This document shows positions 1-11,546 of a stretch of 64,000 bases of DNA, one piece after another. Position 1 is the first letter of the stretch. Every line of letters begins with the position of its first letter. The DNA is taken from contig CM067343.1 of NCBI GenBank assembly GCA_034190875.2, forward strand, positions 62,866,751 to 62,930,750. The letters run 5' to 3'. This DNA comes from Urechis unicinctus. Taxonomy: Eukaryota > Annelida > Polychaeta > Xenopneusta > Urechidae. A program made the translations under genes and the position numbers. The notes beneath the pieces were generated by a model. That model ran no database searches. It was not told the origin of the DNA and saw only the letters and a list, made by a program, of their open reading frames with translations.

Positions 1-3000
1 CCCAGTAAACTGGAACAGGGAGATCCTATGGTATTCACGGATCCGAACTGAGTCTATTATGATGAGAAATCTGTTTTACAGAAACTGCCAGATATGCTTT
101 TGATAGGAATCACATCGTCATGAGGAAGACTTAATAATGAAGAAAAATGCAATAAACTTAACAACTTATCGATACTTACACGATAGCAGAGACTAATTAT
201 TTGACCCTGTGTAAACAAACAGAGTAGACAAATATCCATGGCGTTATGTGCATTTAATGAATCACTTTCTTTTGATCTCTTTGTTTTGATTTATAATACA
301 TCGTTCAGGATTTTGCTTTATCTCGATCAGCTCTTTATTGGTAATAGAATCAATATAAAACAATATGTGCCCATTCAACGAAGTGGATCACCTTCAAATG
401 ACGTGTGTTACATAACAGAAAAGAGCAACTTTAGTGATCAGAACTATCCTGCAACTCATATACAGGTAAGTCCCACCAGGGGGCGCTGTTCCAGGTCAAT
501 GGACCCTGGTTCTTTAACCGGAAGTCGTTCACCGACAAGTTTCAAGCAGTCAGATGAGGTTTCTGTAGTGATATCTAAGCGTATCTAAGCGTTATGTATA
601 TATAACGAGCTAGTATGAAGAATTGCATAATCGGCTGTTGAATAAAAAAAGCTTAAAAACCGTTCAGATGATACCATATCATTAAAGGTACAACAGTTCC
701 TCAATGCTGATTCTGCCGCGAACCAGTAAGTGCATTTCTTCCACCCTATTCGCTTGATACAGAACGATTGTTGCTTTGTTCTAGTCTGAACCCCATCGTA
801 CATAAATCAGACATCACTTCGAGTAACATTGGACAAAATCAGAAGTATGGGGTGTGAGTGAGGTGGTTGAGAATGGAGTGGGGTAGAGCAGGGTGCTGTT
901 CGTCTGGTTTATAACATTGGCACTAAACATACTGCTAAGGCTTGACCATGTCCCTCTTTTAGGGTTCATTATTGGCGACAGAACGATGGGTGCGTGTGGG
1001 AGGGGATGGGAGTTTGGTGGGGGGGGGGGGGTGAAGGGAAGATGATGTGATTTAAAGGCTTACGAACCACCATTAATCTCCCCATCACGTGGCTTCTCCA
1101 AACTCGACCATTCAGCGATTGAGCACTTACAAAACGATGAGGATGATATCTTTCATCGCAGTTACTTCAACTGGCATGCGTAAATAAACTGCGGTTACTG
1201 GTATCAGGGACCCCACGCGACTATTTGACTCGATGTAAATAGTTCTAAATGGAGTGAGGCGTGCTCTGTTATAGCTGTCCATGACTAACCATCGCATTTT
1301 GTTGCATCGGTGTGATGTCCTTTTTAGTGCATAGTTTCCATACTCTATAGGACATTAGCATTGTGTTGGAATTAGACCCAGGTTTATGGGACTTGTGACC
1401 TGTTGTTTGGACCTTGTGTTAGAACGTAGCACGTTAGGGGTGGCGTTTACTCATCGCTGTCATTCATCCCACACTGTGCATGCCCGTCAATGATAGAGAC
1501 CAAGTTAACCCTGTCCTAACATTTCAGGATTGAGTTACAAAACTAAGCCCTACGACTCAGCAGCAGATCCCACAGGTAATGCTTTGCTCCCTATCAATTG
1601 ATACCCTCTTCCCCGCCCCACTCCGACCAGCACCACACGGTAACACGTGCCCGCTCACCCCCAGCCCCCTCCCCCTTATGCCCGTATATCTATCTATTCG
1701 TCATCAACCTCTTCACTTGTATTTCGAATATTTGCGTTGGTCCACACATATTAATGCACTTCAGTAAGTTTCATATTCACAACACTTATATATATATATA
1801 AGGATATTGAGGTACACATTTGATGGTAGGTTATGATAAAACGTAGATAGGTTGAATACCAACAAACTCTGTCTGTCTCGCACCTCTCTCTAACAATACC
1901 TTTCTCAGTACCCAACAAACAACAGGTGAAAATCTTGCTCAGTAAGTGATTAAAATAGTTTCAAAATAAATACTGGATGTTTTATAAAATAGCTCGTTGA
2001 TTATAAACCAAAGCTCCTATATTATTGGACATGAAGGATTGGTCTGGGGTTGGATGAGTCGGCAGGGAGTGCCAGAACTATAAGTTAAGGTGCACTTAAC
2101 TACAGACACCTAATCCAATTCATTCAATGAGTGCGTTTCCCGAGCGATAGTGACATGTATAAGAATATATGTTTTTACATCAATCAGAACACTGCCGAAC
2201 GCGCTCGCTGGGTGCCAATGCTCTTAACGACCAGTCGCTTTGGCTCCCAAAACATTTAACCTCGATAAAAAAGATTCTCAGCTACCTATCAAACATAACC
2301 TGAGTGTCTAAACCCGCTGTTCAATTAAGTTTATCCTGACGAGATATCCGTGACGTTGACAGTTGAGATTTATGTTCACGTAAGAATCAGTAGCTCTTCA
2401 ACAGTAATGTGTCGGGTTTTTTTCCTGAGCCGACTTGTCAACTTAAGTTAAATCCAGGCTTAATCAACAGTAGTCAGACGTACCTTTATATGCAAACCAC
2501 GATTCGCTGGTCGTGAAATGAAAACTCTACGCAGATACATCCTTGTCATTTCAGTATGATCTCACGATCTGATGTTGAGTTATGTGTGAATGCGTGTTTC
2601 ATAGTGTTGAGTGCCAAATTGATAACAAACCCACCCTTCATCATAACGTACCCTCTCAGTCATCAGTCGATGGAGTAACCCCCTACAGCTTACATTAATT
2701 ATAAACCCCAGTTTCCCAGATCCACAAGTGACCTACATGTCACCTGCCACTTCCCCCCTCTCCTCATACATACCCCATATTCCAGAGCCACATGACCTTC
2801 CTGCCCAGGCAACGCCTGATAGCCCAAACCCTCACAGACCTGGCTACCGCATGTGGCATGAGAATTGGGATGGCGTGCCTTAGTCGTTGAGGGAAGCAAT
2901 TTATATTTAAAAAGGAGTTCTCTCCTGGCCTCCGAGCTCAACACATCTCTCTCTTAAGTTTAGGCTAAGTTACATCTGAAATTCGAAATTGAAGTCAACA

Positions 3001-5504
3001 AAATAAAGTTCAAGTTTGTATAAACCCTACACCTGGAGTTCGATTCTTTACTTAATACAAGTGCGTATCGTGTGCATCTCAACACCACAGATCACGTTAC
3101 GATAATAGGCTTTGTGAACCGTATTCCCACATTGGAGCACTGCTCTACAAGGTCGAGACACACCAGCACGTAGAGCAGAACTCCTAACCAATGGTTTCAC
3201 TGGCTTTATGAAGGAACCAAGATCGAAAACATGGCATTGCGACAACTGCAAATCAAACAGCACTAAGAGAAAACGACCGAGGAGACAATGACTTTCCTTA
3301 TTTTTCTTATTTTGCTATATGAAATTCTTAATGTGGGTGCAACATCTGTAAATAAGATGAAATTAAATGGATGTTACACTAAACAGATCAAACATTTGTT
3401 AAGTTGTTTTTTCACGAAACATGGAACCGAACAATCAACGAAGACCAATCAGAAAGTGTTTGTCATATTCTTTATTGTATGGACACCTCGACTCTACCTC
3501 AGGATGGAATAAAAAAAACGCTTGGCTTTTCCCTCGCGATTTTTCATCACATTGTGGCTCTTGCAAGTCCCATCATCCCAGTCGTCATCATGCTATATTC
3601 GTACTAGGTGCGGAAAACAATCGCGACAAAAGCCTGTAGCCTTTCGAATGTTTTTTTTTTTTGCTTGCTCAGCAAACCCTTCGTTTGCTTCCACCTCGAA
3701 CAAAATAGTGGATTCATTGCCAGACGCAGCGACGGTGGCGCCCTCGGCAAAATGCCTGTGTGTGAAAGAATTGGGAGTTTAAGTTTAAAGTTATACTCTA
3801 GTTATTAATATTGTTGTGCCATCTTATAAAATCATGTTGGTGCACTAATTTTGGTGACGTCAGAGGCGCCAGCCTTACACCAGATAGTTTGCTGTTTACA
3901 TTGCGCTTGCTGCGAGGGAAGGAACTTGTCGTCGAAGTTTCATTAATTGTTGCTTAAGAATATGGCGCTCTGTATTGATTTCGGGTGTAACCACAAAATT
4001 AAACATTTGAAGCAGCGAATTAGGATCTTCAGGTAGCCGTCTGGTTTTCCAGGATAAATCAAGATCGATGAAAACAATGACAAGAAATAGATCAGTTCAT
4101 TTGATGTCGGATCATAATTCCAATAGAACTCCACATTTCAGTCATTATGATTGCTTGATGTTTATGATACTTATCAAGTTACATTTAGGTAGTTTGTTTT
4201 ACCTTCATTCTTCGAAGAACAATGTAAGACTGTTATGCAGGTAGCGTCACACAACTTGGTTGTAATAAAGTCATGGTCATGGTGGGTGACCTGGAATATC
4301 TCTAAATGTGGCCTTATGTTAAGTTATCATCTGGTAGTCTCATTTGCTTTCAGACCTCATGTGTAGTATTTTTGTGACGGTTTTAAAGATAGTCGTTTAT
4401 GAATATACGTGACGGGTTGTATTTGCTTTATTTGTGATGACAGTATAGCATAGCTTGAATTTAGTGTCCATTCAATCACAAAACAAATACATTATATTTA
4501 CAGCCTCAAACATTCGTCACTCGTGGTTCTCTTGTCGATTTGTCTTGACGTTCACCAAATACAGAGGTTAATATGCATTAATCACTGTTCCTGTGTAATC
4601 CCCGGATCGTAAAAGCTCAGACAAAGTCAAAGCAGCGCATAACAAAAGTATGTGCCCATTTATTATGGGCAGTAGGGTATGTGAGTTTCAACACTGGATG
4701 AGCTGTTTGCAGATATAGATAGGATGGTCAGGTATAGCTTATTTAGTGCAGGAAAATGACAGACACAATAGGGGATTTTGAACTAGGAATGCTATACTAT
4801 TTGACTCATTTGTGATTTATAATTACGGCGATGCATGTAATCAGCCGGAGGTTGTTAATTATGCGACAAAGTGTATACGTTTAATTCTAAAAAACTAGCT
4901 GTAGTTATAATAGGGGTGAGGTGTTGTCGTTGTGTGGCCACTAAAATGTTGGAAGGCGTCAACCAAGGTAGTCAACCCATAGTTCAATAGCAACCATAGT
5001 TCCTTACTTCAGAGTGAATGGCATGAGGCAAAATAAATATATTACTAAAGAAACAACAAAACGCATTATGTTCTGGACTGAGCATATGCTGATTAAAAGT
5101 GCAATTATACGAAAAAGAGCAGCACATTTGATTGATGTCTGAACACTGAATAGAGCCGTGTACGTAAATGGGGCTTGACTCGGCGAATAGGATTGTAATG
5201 CAGCATTTCACACCTTGCTTAAGCTTTGTCAGACTTATGACCTACGTTTGTTAAAAACCGCGTAGAAAGTCCTGTACCCTTTGTGATTCATACCTTCTTA
5301 CCCCAGATTTAGTGTTGCCAAGCTATTACATTAACAATAAGGTTGTGTTATCCATTGTATTGATGAATGCATGATGCATTTATATCATCATCCTTGCATG
5401 AAAACATTTATGCAAGACTCCATCATGGCGCTGTAGCATGACGAAATACTTAGTGATTGCCTATATGCGTGTCAAAAATGGCCGTACCCAGCCACAATCC
5501 AATC
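1..5504 (+). repeat. Long direct segmental duplication, copy 1
   Basis: The sequence from the first base of the window reappears from 11607 in the same orientation, with only scattered substitutions and small indels, until both copies diverge just after a shared AATC at 5504 and 17224. The left end of copy 1 is cut by the window edge, so the true unit may be longer. No intact gene is visible inside. The parallel ORFs of the two copies look like chance ORFs, apart from a Cys/His-rich remnant near 3.1 kb. The copies could be a recent duplication or two haplotypes placed side by side by the assembler. Confidence 0.95.
3056..3291 (+). pseudogene. Broken Cys/His-finger remnant (SWIM-like or PHD-like), copy 1
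   Basis: Two short plus-strand frames lie next to each other. The first (from 3056 to a TAA at 3185) has a Cys-x-x-Cys pair followed by LCEPYSHIGALLYKVE, which resembles the CxH part of SWIM-type fingers with one expected Cys replaced by Tyr. The second frame (3181-3291) contains WHCDNCKSN and a basic tail, TKRKRPRR, reminiscent of the closing half of a PHD-type finger. The break is the same in the duplicate at 14740-14975, so it predates the duplication. The family call is tentative. Confidence 0.3.
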
Positions 5505-7606
5505 ATAAGCTGTTAAATCTGGGAAAATCATGCAGTCTACGACAACGAATTATAACACCATGTGATTGATTATAAATGGTACATTCAAGAGTCGTTTAAG
5601 ATTTGTGGTTTTGCTTTTCTTGATATGCTTAAGTCGAATCCTCAAAAATTGAACATGATATAGACAAACAGTCCACCGAGATCGTCTAAAATTCATCAAT
5701 CTACGCATCACAGACGCAAAATTCGCTTTTTATTATACTATCAATATATCTTAGCTATTTCAATGGTTCACAGGTGTTAATATTGGCTTAATAGACCTCT
5801 AAACAGTGAAATTGCACAGTTGAAGTTGCAATTGGTGGTCAAAGAAATCGCAAGCTCTGACTGGACAATCTAAATAATTTCTTTGTCGCGGACGAAGGTC
5901 CGATGGTTAATGAATCTCCGGGTACAGAAAACTTGCTTATCTGCTAAAATAGCCTTTTGGGTGGTAAATGTCGGGGCGGATGGTTTTGTTAGGTAGATTG
6001 ACATGTTCTCAATGGACATGGGGCGCGACAGGCTGATAAACGGGACTTAAGATGGTTGAGGCGAGATGTTTTGTGAGCTGGTGGCGAAATCGTTGTTCCC
6101 CTTTGGTCTACGTATACATAGAAGATAGCGGTCAGCCGGCTAATGCAAATCTCTCTGCTTTTGACTACTCTCTAGAGTGTTGATAATGTATTCGGGATAG
6201 GAAATACGTGAATATAAAACAACAGAGTGAATATATTAAAAAGCTTTCACGTCATGCCTAATTGCAATGTTACTGGACTTTTACTGACAAAGTAAGCTTG
6301 AAGTACAGCGGGTGTCACTTTTGCTGGCTCTTTACTGATGTGTTAACAACAACCGACTTATCGCGCTGAACAAAGCCCGCCTCTGCTCTCTGCTCGCCTG
6401 ACGGGGCGCAAGCAACTATGGCATACCGCGGTGCTATTTAACTAACTAACCTTATCCTTGAGTCTGCCAAATCATCGTCAATATATCACGGCCATGGACA
6501 GCAGGATTTCTTTAATGAATTTGATTGCTCATAAAATCATCAATATAGATGAGATGATCATGAAAATTGGTTGAATTGTGCCACAAATTTAAAATCCATA
6601 GTAACTTGGTCAATTATGGGCCGATTCTGAAAGTTCCCCCATGTCCCATGGGCCTATTTTTAACTAGGGGAATTCGCATTCGAATTGGAGCTCTTCAGTA
6701 TATTGAAAATGATAACATATTCTGAAAGAATAACTAAAACTATACATCGCTTATTAAATCGTAAATAATGGTCCCATGGTCATAAAAATTGGGTCAGTTG
6801 TTGTCATGGACAGCGCAAATCATATATAGTGTGGATGAAAATGTAAACGTCTTCCAGATAGGACTGATAACTTAAAGAGTGCATGTGATTAATGTTGTCA
6901 TATATGGAATGCGAGGTGTATCCTATATTTTCCTCATCATTGTTTTTAGAGCAGAATGTCTTATAATATATACCTATCCCATGTTGTTATATCTCACCAC
7001 GCAGCACATTCCAGTGCATTCGAGTCACGTCCTCTTAAGTGATCACCCTCAACTTAAGAGTTCGGTTAATGTCTTGGTCGATCAGTTTTATTTCAGGATT
7101 GTTAACCGCAGATACTGTTCAAGAAAAGTTAGTATGCACTAGACCGCTATATTGCGTACCATATGAGGCGACGCTTGACATCAGCCCGCGTTAAACGATG
7201 TGTGACAGTTTTGTCAACATCATATATTTCGGAATATCTCCACTGAGATTCGTGTAGATATAAACCGAATGATTTTAATAGGGATCACTGTTTCAATTCA
7301 TTTATAGCTAAGAATGTACATTTGAAGTATATGTGTTTAAGTAAGTTATGTATGTCGGTGGGTTAGAGCAGTTGAAGGTTCTGATCAACATGACAGTGAA
7401 AAAATACATTGTTTATGCAGCCTACCATACTCGCTCTGGCTATATAATAGATGTGACAGCTAAAACAGTCATTCATTCACTCTAAGTATCTATTCTTCAG
7501 CGATGGCTCATTTAATGGATAGAAACAACATAAAGTTTATCGCAGGTAAAATGCAATATATAGTGCTGTAATATAGCGTTTAATCAATTCTCACTATATT
7601 CACTAT
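5505..7606. other. Non-coding spacer, nothing recognised
   Basis: AT-rich sequence with only short ORFs that resemble no family and have no convincing splice context. No tRNA, repeat or transposon ends were recognised here. Confidence 0.6.
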
Positions 7607-8025
7607 AGCCCAGATAACATATTTACACCCCGAGTTAGTCAAACAACCCATCATTGAATGCTCAGATTATAAATATCAAACCATTTCGCGAAATATACTC
7701 AGATATAGAGTCACAACTTATCCTACACAGGGCAGGAGGTAGGAGTATATGCGTGGGGTATTGGAAGGCAAAAAATGAATCTGGTTAGCGCTTTAACAAT
7801 TAAGCTACATATAGCGTAAATAACACACACACATTTCCTGTCATTAACATTCACTGTAGCCCAGATAGCATATCCTGTACACACACAATTAGTAGAACAA
7901 CCTATCATTGAATGTACAGATAATAGATATCAAGCCAATTTGCGAAACATACTCAAATATCGATTCATAACTTATCCTACACAAGGCAGAAAGTGGGAGT
8001 ATTGACGTGGGTATTTGCAGGAAGC
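7607..8025 (+). repeat. Diverged local tandem duplication, period about 249 bp
   Basis: The stretch starting AGCCCAGATAACATAT (about 7607-7775) recurs as AGCCCAGATAGCATAT (about 7856-8025). The order of words is conserved: CATCATTGAATG or CTATCATTGAATG, TTTCGCGAAA or TTTGCGAAAC, and CTTATCCTACAC followed by an AGGCAG word. The copies are clearly diverged, so the duplication is old. No coding content was seen. Confidence 0.85.
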
Positions 8026-8737
8026 TATAAACTCTTTGATAGAGCTCCTTGAATAAAGGGCCACCTGAGAGTTCAAGTATTCAGTGCACTGCTTACCCGA
8101 CGTTGAGTGGATTTTAGCATACATTGATTGGGTTAGAAGAGTAGATGACTTTTAAAGAAGTGCCATCAAAATTTAGTCACAGCGACAAATTCAACAATAA
8201 GTAATTTCATACAACCTCATGAGGCATTGATGACAGTTTTTTCAAGCGGCCAGCCATGGTTTAGAAGCAATAACGACACCGCTCTTCATAAGCAGCCCTG
8301 AAATCGCCTTCATTGTCCTCGCCGTTCAGCATGAAGATTCCTGGATGAGTTGTGTAAGGACCAGTGTGGGGTCAATCCTCCTGAGAGGGAGAGGTTGGTC
8401 GTGATAATGGGAAATCAGGTCACTCAGCGAAATCGCCCTGTACGTGTCTTGTGCAAGGCAAAAGCGAACTTGGTCTGATATATTCTCACTGACAACCGGG
8501 AAGTGAATTGTGCTTTTCTGATATCTGTTTTAAACAAAGTTTGCAAGGGTTATTTTTTTTCATTGACAGCCAAGAGTTGATTTATGGATCTGAGCAGTTA
8601 CGTTGCAAACCCATGTGAAGGAGACTCTGCTTACACGACACTTAGGAGAAGCATATTAAGATGGTCACTCGACAACTGCCACAGAATATACGATCCGTCA
8701 CACTCCAGAAAACCATCCATCCTTCCGAGAACCTAAA
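8026..8737. other. Non-coding, nothing recognised
   Basis: No long ORF or recognisable repeat. If the minus-strand Death-domain gene extends further, its 3' untranslated region would fall here. Confidence 0.5.
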
Positions 8738-8954
8738 TTAAAAACAAAACAAAACAATGTCAACCCCATTTGAATATGTGTATCTCGCCGACAAAGCGAA
8801 CATGAGTCGTTCTTTCGATGACGTCACAAAGTTGACCTCGTTGTGTTTTCTGGGTAATGTCGGCAGCGAATGATCGTCGATAGCCAATGACAGACTGTCC
8901 ATGCCAGCCGTCACCTCCTGGATGTGATCACGAGATGCCTCATCATCCATGGCA
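8738..8954 (-). CDS. Candidate last exon of the Death-domain gene
   Basis: The acceptor is CGCTGATCAG on the minus strand next to 8954, with a pyrimidine-rich stretch before it. Entered in phase 2, the frame reads AMDDEASRDHIQEVTAG and continues about 70 codons to a TAA at 8738. It is acidic and unstructured in look. Its membership of the same gene rests on strand, spacing and splice-site quality. Confidence 0.35.
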
Positions 8955-8971
8955 CTGATCAGCGATAACAG

Positions 8972-9265
8972 TCAAGAAAGTGCCGCTCTGTTATAAACCC
9001 CGAATGAAAGCATCCACAGAAGGGAGCCCGCTGAGTAGACGCCGCTAGTAGCCACACTAGATACAGCTGTAGAAGTGTGGGGTCCATCCTTTCTGTTGCG
9101 TTCTGACCTCCCTTTTATCGGCCGCATGGTTGCCGGCGACTGCTCCTCGCTGTTACTAGAGGCATCGTCCACTGAGATAGGACCGGGCGTGTCGCTTAAC
9201 GTAGACGACAAGGCCAAGGACTGCACACGGGCGCCCGTGATATCCATACTGCTGCATTCATTATC
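8972..9265 (-). CDS. Candidate low-complexity exon of the Death-domain gene
   Basis: The acceptor is TGTATTTAG at 9266-9267. In phase 0 the minus strand reads about 97 codons to a TGA at 8972: a Ser/Thr/Pro/Asp-rich, probably disordered linker including SDTPGPISVDDASSNSEEQ and a basic patch, KGRSERNRKDG. The true exon may stop earlier at an internal donor, because the next candidate exon has its own acceptor shortly downstream. The composition fits the disordered region of a signalling adaptor. No family is recognised. Confidence 0.4.
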   Translation of the reverse strand, partial: DNECSSMDITGARVQSLALSSTLSDTPGPISVDDASSNSEEQSPATMRPIKGRSERNRKDGPHTSTAVSSVATSGVYSAGSLLWMLSFGVYNRAALS

Positions 9266-9487
9266 CTAAATACACAACCATATAAATTAATCGCCCTTTA
9301 ATAATGAAGAGTTCTTTGTTGTGCAGTCAATATGTATATTCACCCAATGACAATTTGATGGGACTTGAATGTCGACAGAATTGGCTGATTTTTTTTCTAA
9401 CTTTTCTAAGATTTCTGCTTTGACCTTTGATATGTACTTTTATATGGACACCTGTACAAGAACATACACTGATTTGAAAAATCTCAC

Positions 9488-9526
9488 CGTAGGGCCTGGA
9501 CGTACAACAAGATCTATCTGTTGGCC
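9488..9526 (-). CDS. Candidate 39-nt micro-exon of the Death-domain gene
   Basis: It is bounded by the acceptor TGTTCACAG and the donor ACG|GTGAG on the minus strand. Only phase 0 is useful, giving GQQIDLVVRPGPT; the other phases either hit a stop or join to a stop in the next exon. It joins in frame to the exon at 9265. Support is splice sites and reading frame only. Confidence 0.35.
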
Positions 9527-9758
9527 CTGTGAACACAGCGATAGCAAAGTTACGATTTGCTTGCTGCCTTCGCCAAAACTGATTATTAGTGCTGTTAATT
9601 GCACACATTTGTCAGGAATTCAGAACTAACTGTGACTTGATAGGTGAGAATATGCCACCACTCGTGCTGCAGATACGGGCTGTTCATGCGCAGCTGCTGC
9701 GGAGAGTAGCCCCTGTCCTTAAGATGGTGCGTCAGTACAGTTCCCAGGGTTGACTTAC

Positions 9759-9840
9759 CGATAACCCTGGCATGGATTTCGACAATGTAGTGTGCCGTTG
9801 GACATTTCCTCATGAAGTACAACGGTAACGCTGTGTTCGT
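9759..9840 (-). CDS. Candidate internal exon of the Death-domain gene
   Basis: The 82-nt minus-strand segment is bounded by an acceptor ending CTGTAG and a donor matching CG|GTAAGT. Read in the phase left by the Death exon (phase 1) it is open and gives EHSVTVVLHEEMSNGTLHC. In phase 0 it is also open, with YFMRKCPTAHYIVEIHAR. Its exit phase does not fit the next candidate exon directly, so at least one further exon or another border is needed. No domain is recognised. Confidence 0.35.
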
Positions 9841-10145
9841 CTACAGTCAGCAGAAGTCATACATTTGTGAAAACATCTACAGTTGGAGCTCACGTGCACT
9901 CGTGGGTGGCCTAACCCTACCTCTGACCATGCCCTGGCGGGTGGGCTGGTTTTGTCAAGAAAGGCAGGACATTGATTACCTGAGGCCAACATTCGACGCT
10001 GACAGTAACGGAATGAACCCCTCATTATCTTTTTTTTTGTCTTACAGATTTCAGAGAATATTGTTAAATAATCACAGGCCAACCATTTCATTATTTGTAT
10101 GGTGGCATTTTTTTTAATTTCGAAACCTGTAATGACTTTACTTAC

Positions 10146-10494
10146 ATTTCACCAAGAAAATCAGACGTTTTACAAGATCTTCACGATTCGTGGTAGCAAG
10201 GGCATCCTTCAAAATCCTCGCAGTAGAACTTGGTTTCTTAGCCCACTCGCAAATTAAACCGCGAGCTCGTTTATCCTTTTCAGGGTATTTAGTCTCGAGT
10301 AGCTGCATATCTTGGACGCTTACACCGAGATAATCAGCAAGTTTTTCCAAGTCTTGATCTCTCAGAAGATTGCAGATAGAATTCACTGTACTAGCAGGAA
10401 GTATTTGGACGCGGTCATTCCATTTAAAGCACCATTCCATTTCCAATAATTCACGGGAGTCTTTTTGGCTGTGAACATTGCCGCCTTCCGCCAT
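10146..10494 (-). CDS. Death-fold domain protein, first coding exon
   Basis: The minus-strand exon starts at an ATG (10494-10492) in a good context (AAACATGGCGG) and reads about 116 codons to a splice donor matching GTAAGTAA just left of 10146; a TAA follows in the unspliced frame. Residues about 34-112 look like a Death domain: an amphipathic helix with LEKLADYLGVSVQDMQLLE, then LICEWAKK (the conserved Trp of helix 4-5), then ILKDALATTNREDLVKRL. Death-fold domains mediate homotypic contacts in apoptosis and innate immune adaptors. Here it is N-terminal, which suggests an adaptor or the start of a longer signalling protein. An alternative ATG lies 21 codons upstream. The domain call is fairly firm; the gene identity is not known. 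Confidence 0.7.
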
Positions 10495-10841
10495 GTTTAA
10501 CGTATTGGTAAACGACAGTATAAACTGAGAGTATTTTGTTCTAAATACAATACTCACTCATCTTTACCCGCCATAACTGCTGACCGATGTAGGTATGCTC
10601 GTAAGTATATTTCACTAATCGGCGTCGTGATTACACAACCTCCTCCTACCACAACGAGGCTTTATATGCACCGATTCACTTCCTTCTCAACAACATGATC
10701 TCAGCATTTAAGAAAATTGAGTAGTTATTTTTGAAGCACGCACTGTAGAGAAGCACCTGTTGAAACGGCTGTTGGCGCAACTTCAGCAAGAATGCCGCCC
10801 AACCGTTGTTTATGGTCCGCCTGAATATTGACACGGTCGGG

Positions 10842-10860
10842 GGTGGGGGGGGGGGGGGGT
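10842..10860. repeat. Poly-G run
   Basis: A nearly pure G run (GGGGG, T, then a longer G run) just 5' of the Death-domain gene. Runs like this are often mis-sized in assemblies. Confidence 0.9.
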
Positions 10861-11222
10861 AGGTGGTTGTTAAAAGCATATATAGACTATGCGACGTATT
10901 AACCCTTATACGTACTATCAATAAAAAATGCAGCTAATGTTTTAGGCTCGGCTTGTTGAACCATCAAACCATTTCGGAGCCCCGCCATAGCTCCTGAGAC
11001 GTCATACCTTGGGGAATACCGAACAGCAATTTCAAAGCAAATCAGCTTGTTGATAAGCATACGTGCCTCGGAGAGATCAACAGCGACCCTGGTTCCTTGA
11101 AAGAGGGAGGACGCGGGGTTAGGTTGTTTATGATGGGTGAGGGTAGTGATAGATTTTATGCTTTAAAGAATGATAGGAAAATAGACAGACAACTATGGAC
11201 GGCAGAGGAGGCTGGACAATCT

Positions 11223-11224
<2 letters not shown>

Positions 11225-11269
<45 letters not shown>

Positions 11270-11347
11270 TATATATATATATATATATAGGTATATAGAA
11301 TATATAGAGAGAGAGATAGAGAGATAGAGAGATGGAGAGATATATAG
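11225..11347. repeat. (AT)n then (GA)-rich microsatellite
   Basis: A near-pure AT tract of about 38 bases is followed by mixed GATA/GAGA repeats. The hydrophobic Tyr/Ile ORFs on the minus strand are artefacts. Confidence 0.95.
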
Positions 11348-11506
11348 GGTAGAATAGGGATACACTCTTTATCTCATAATTTATACAGATAGGAGAGAAG
11401 GAGACTCCATATACGCTTTCCATAGACGCTCCGATGTGCTTGTCGAAGATATAAATATACATTAATAATAGATATTATCCTATTTCGACGAATCTTCAAC
11501 AGATGT

Positions 11507-11546
11507 TGGCATGTGTGTGAGGTAGTTGGCATGTGTGTGAGGTAGT
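11507..11546 (+). repeat. 20-bp unit in two perfect tandem copies
   Basis: GGCATGTGTGTGAGGTAGTT occurs twice in a row, about 60 bases left of the start of duplication copy 2. Confidence 0.9.

Noticed and set aside
9327-9608. 93-codon minus-strand ORF taken as one exon
   Set aside because: Internal acceptor and donor define a 39-nt exon in another frame that joins the next exon in phase; the long ORF has no motif.
9812-10117. Plus-strand 101-codon ORF with a strong pyrimidine tract and CTTACAG acceptor near 10046
   Set aside because: No motif in the translation; it overlaps the better supported minus-strand gene. The acceptor-like tract may be chance.
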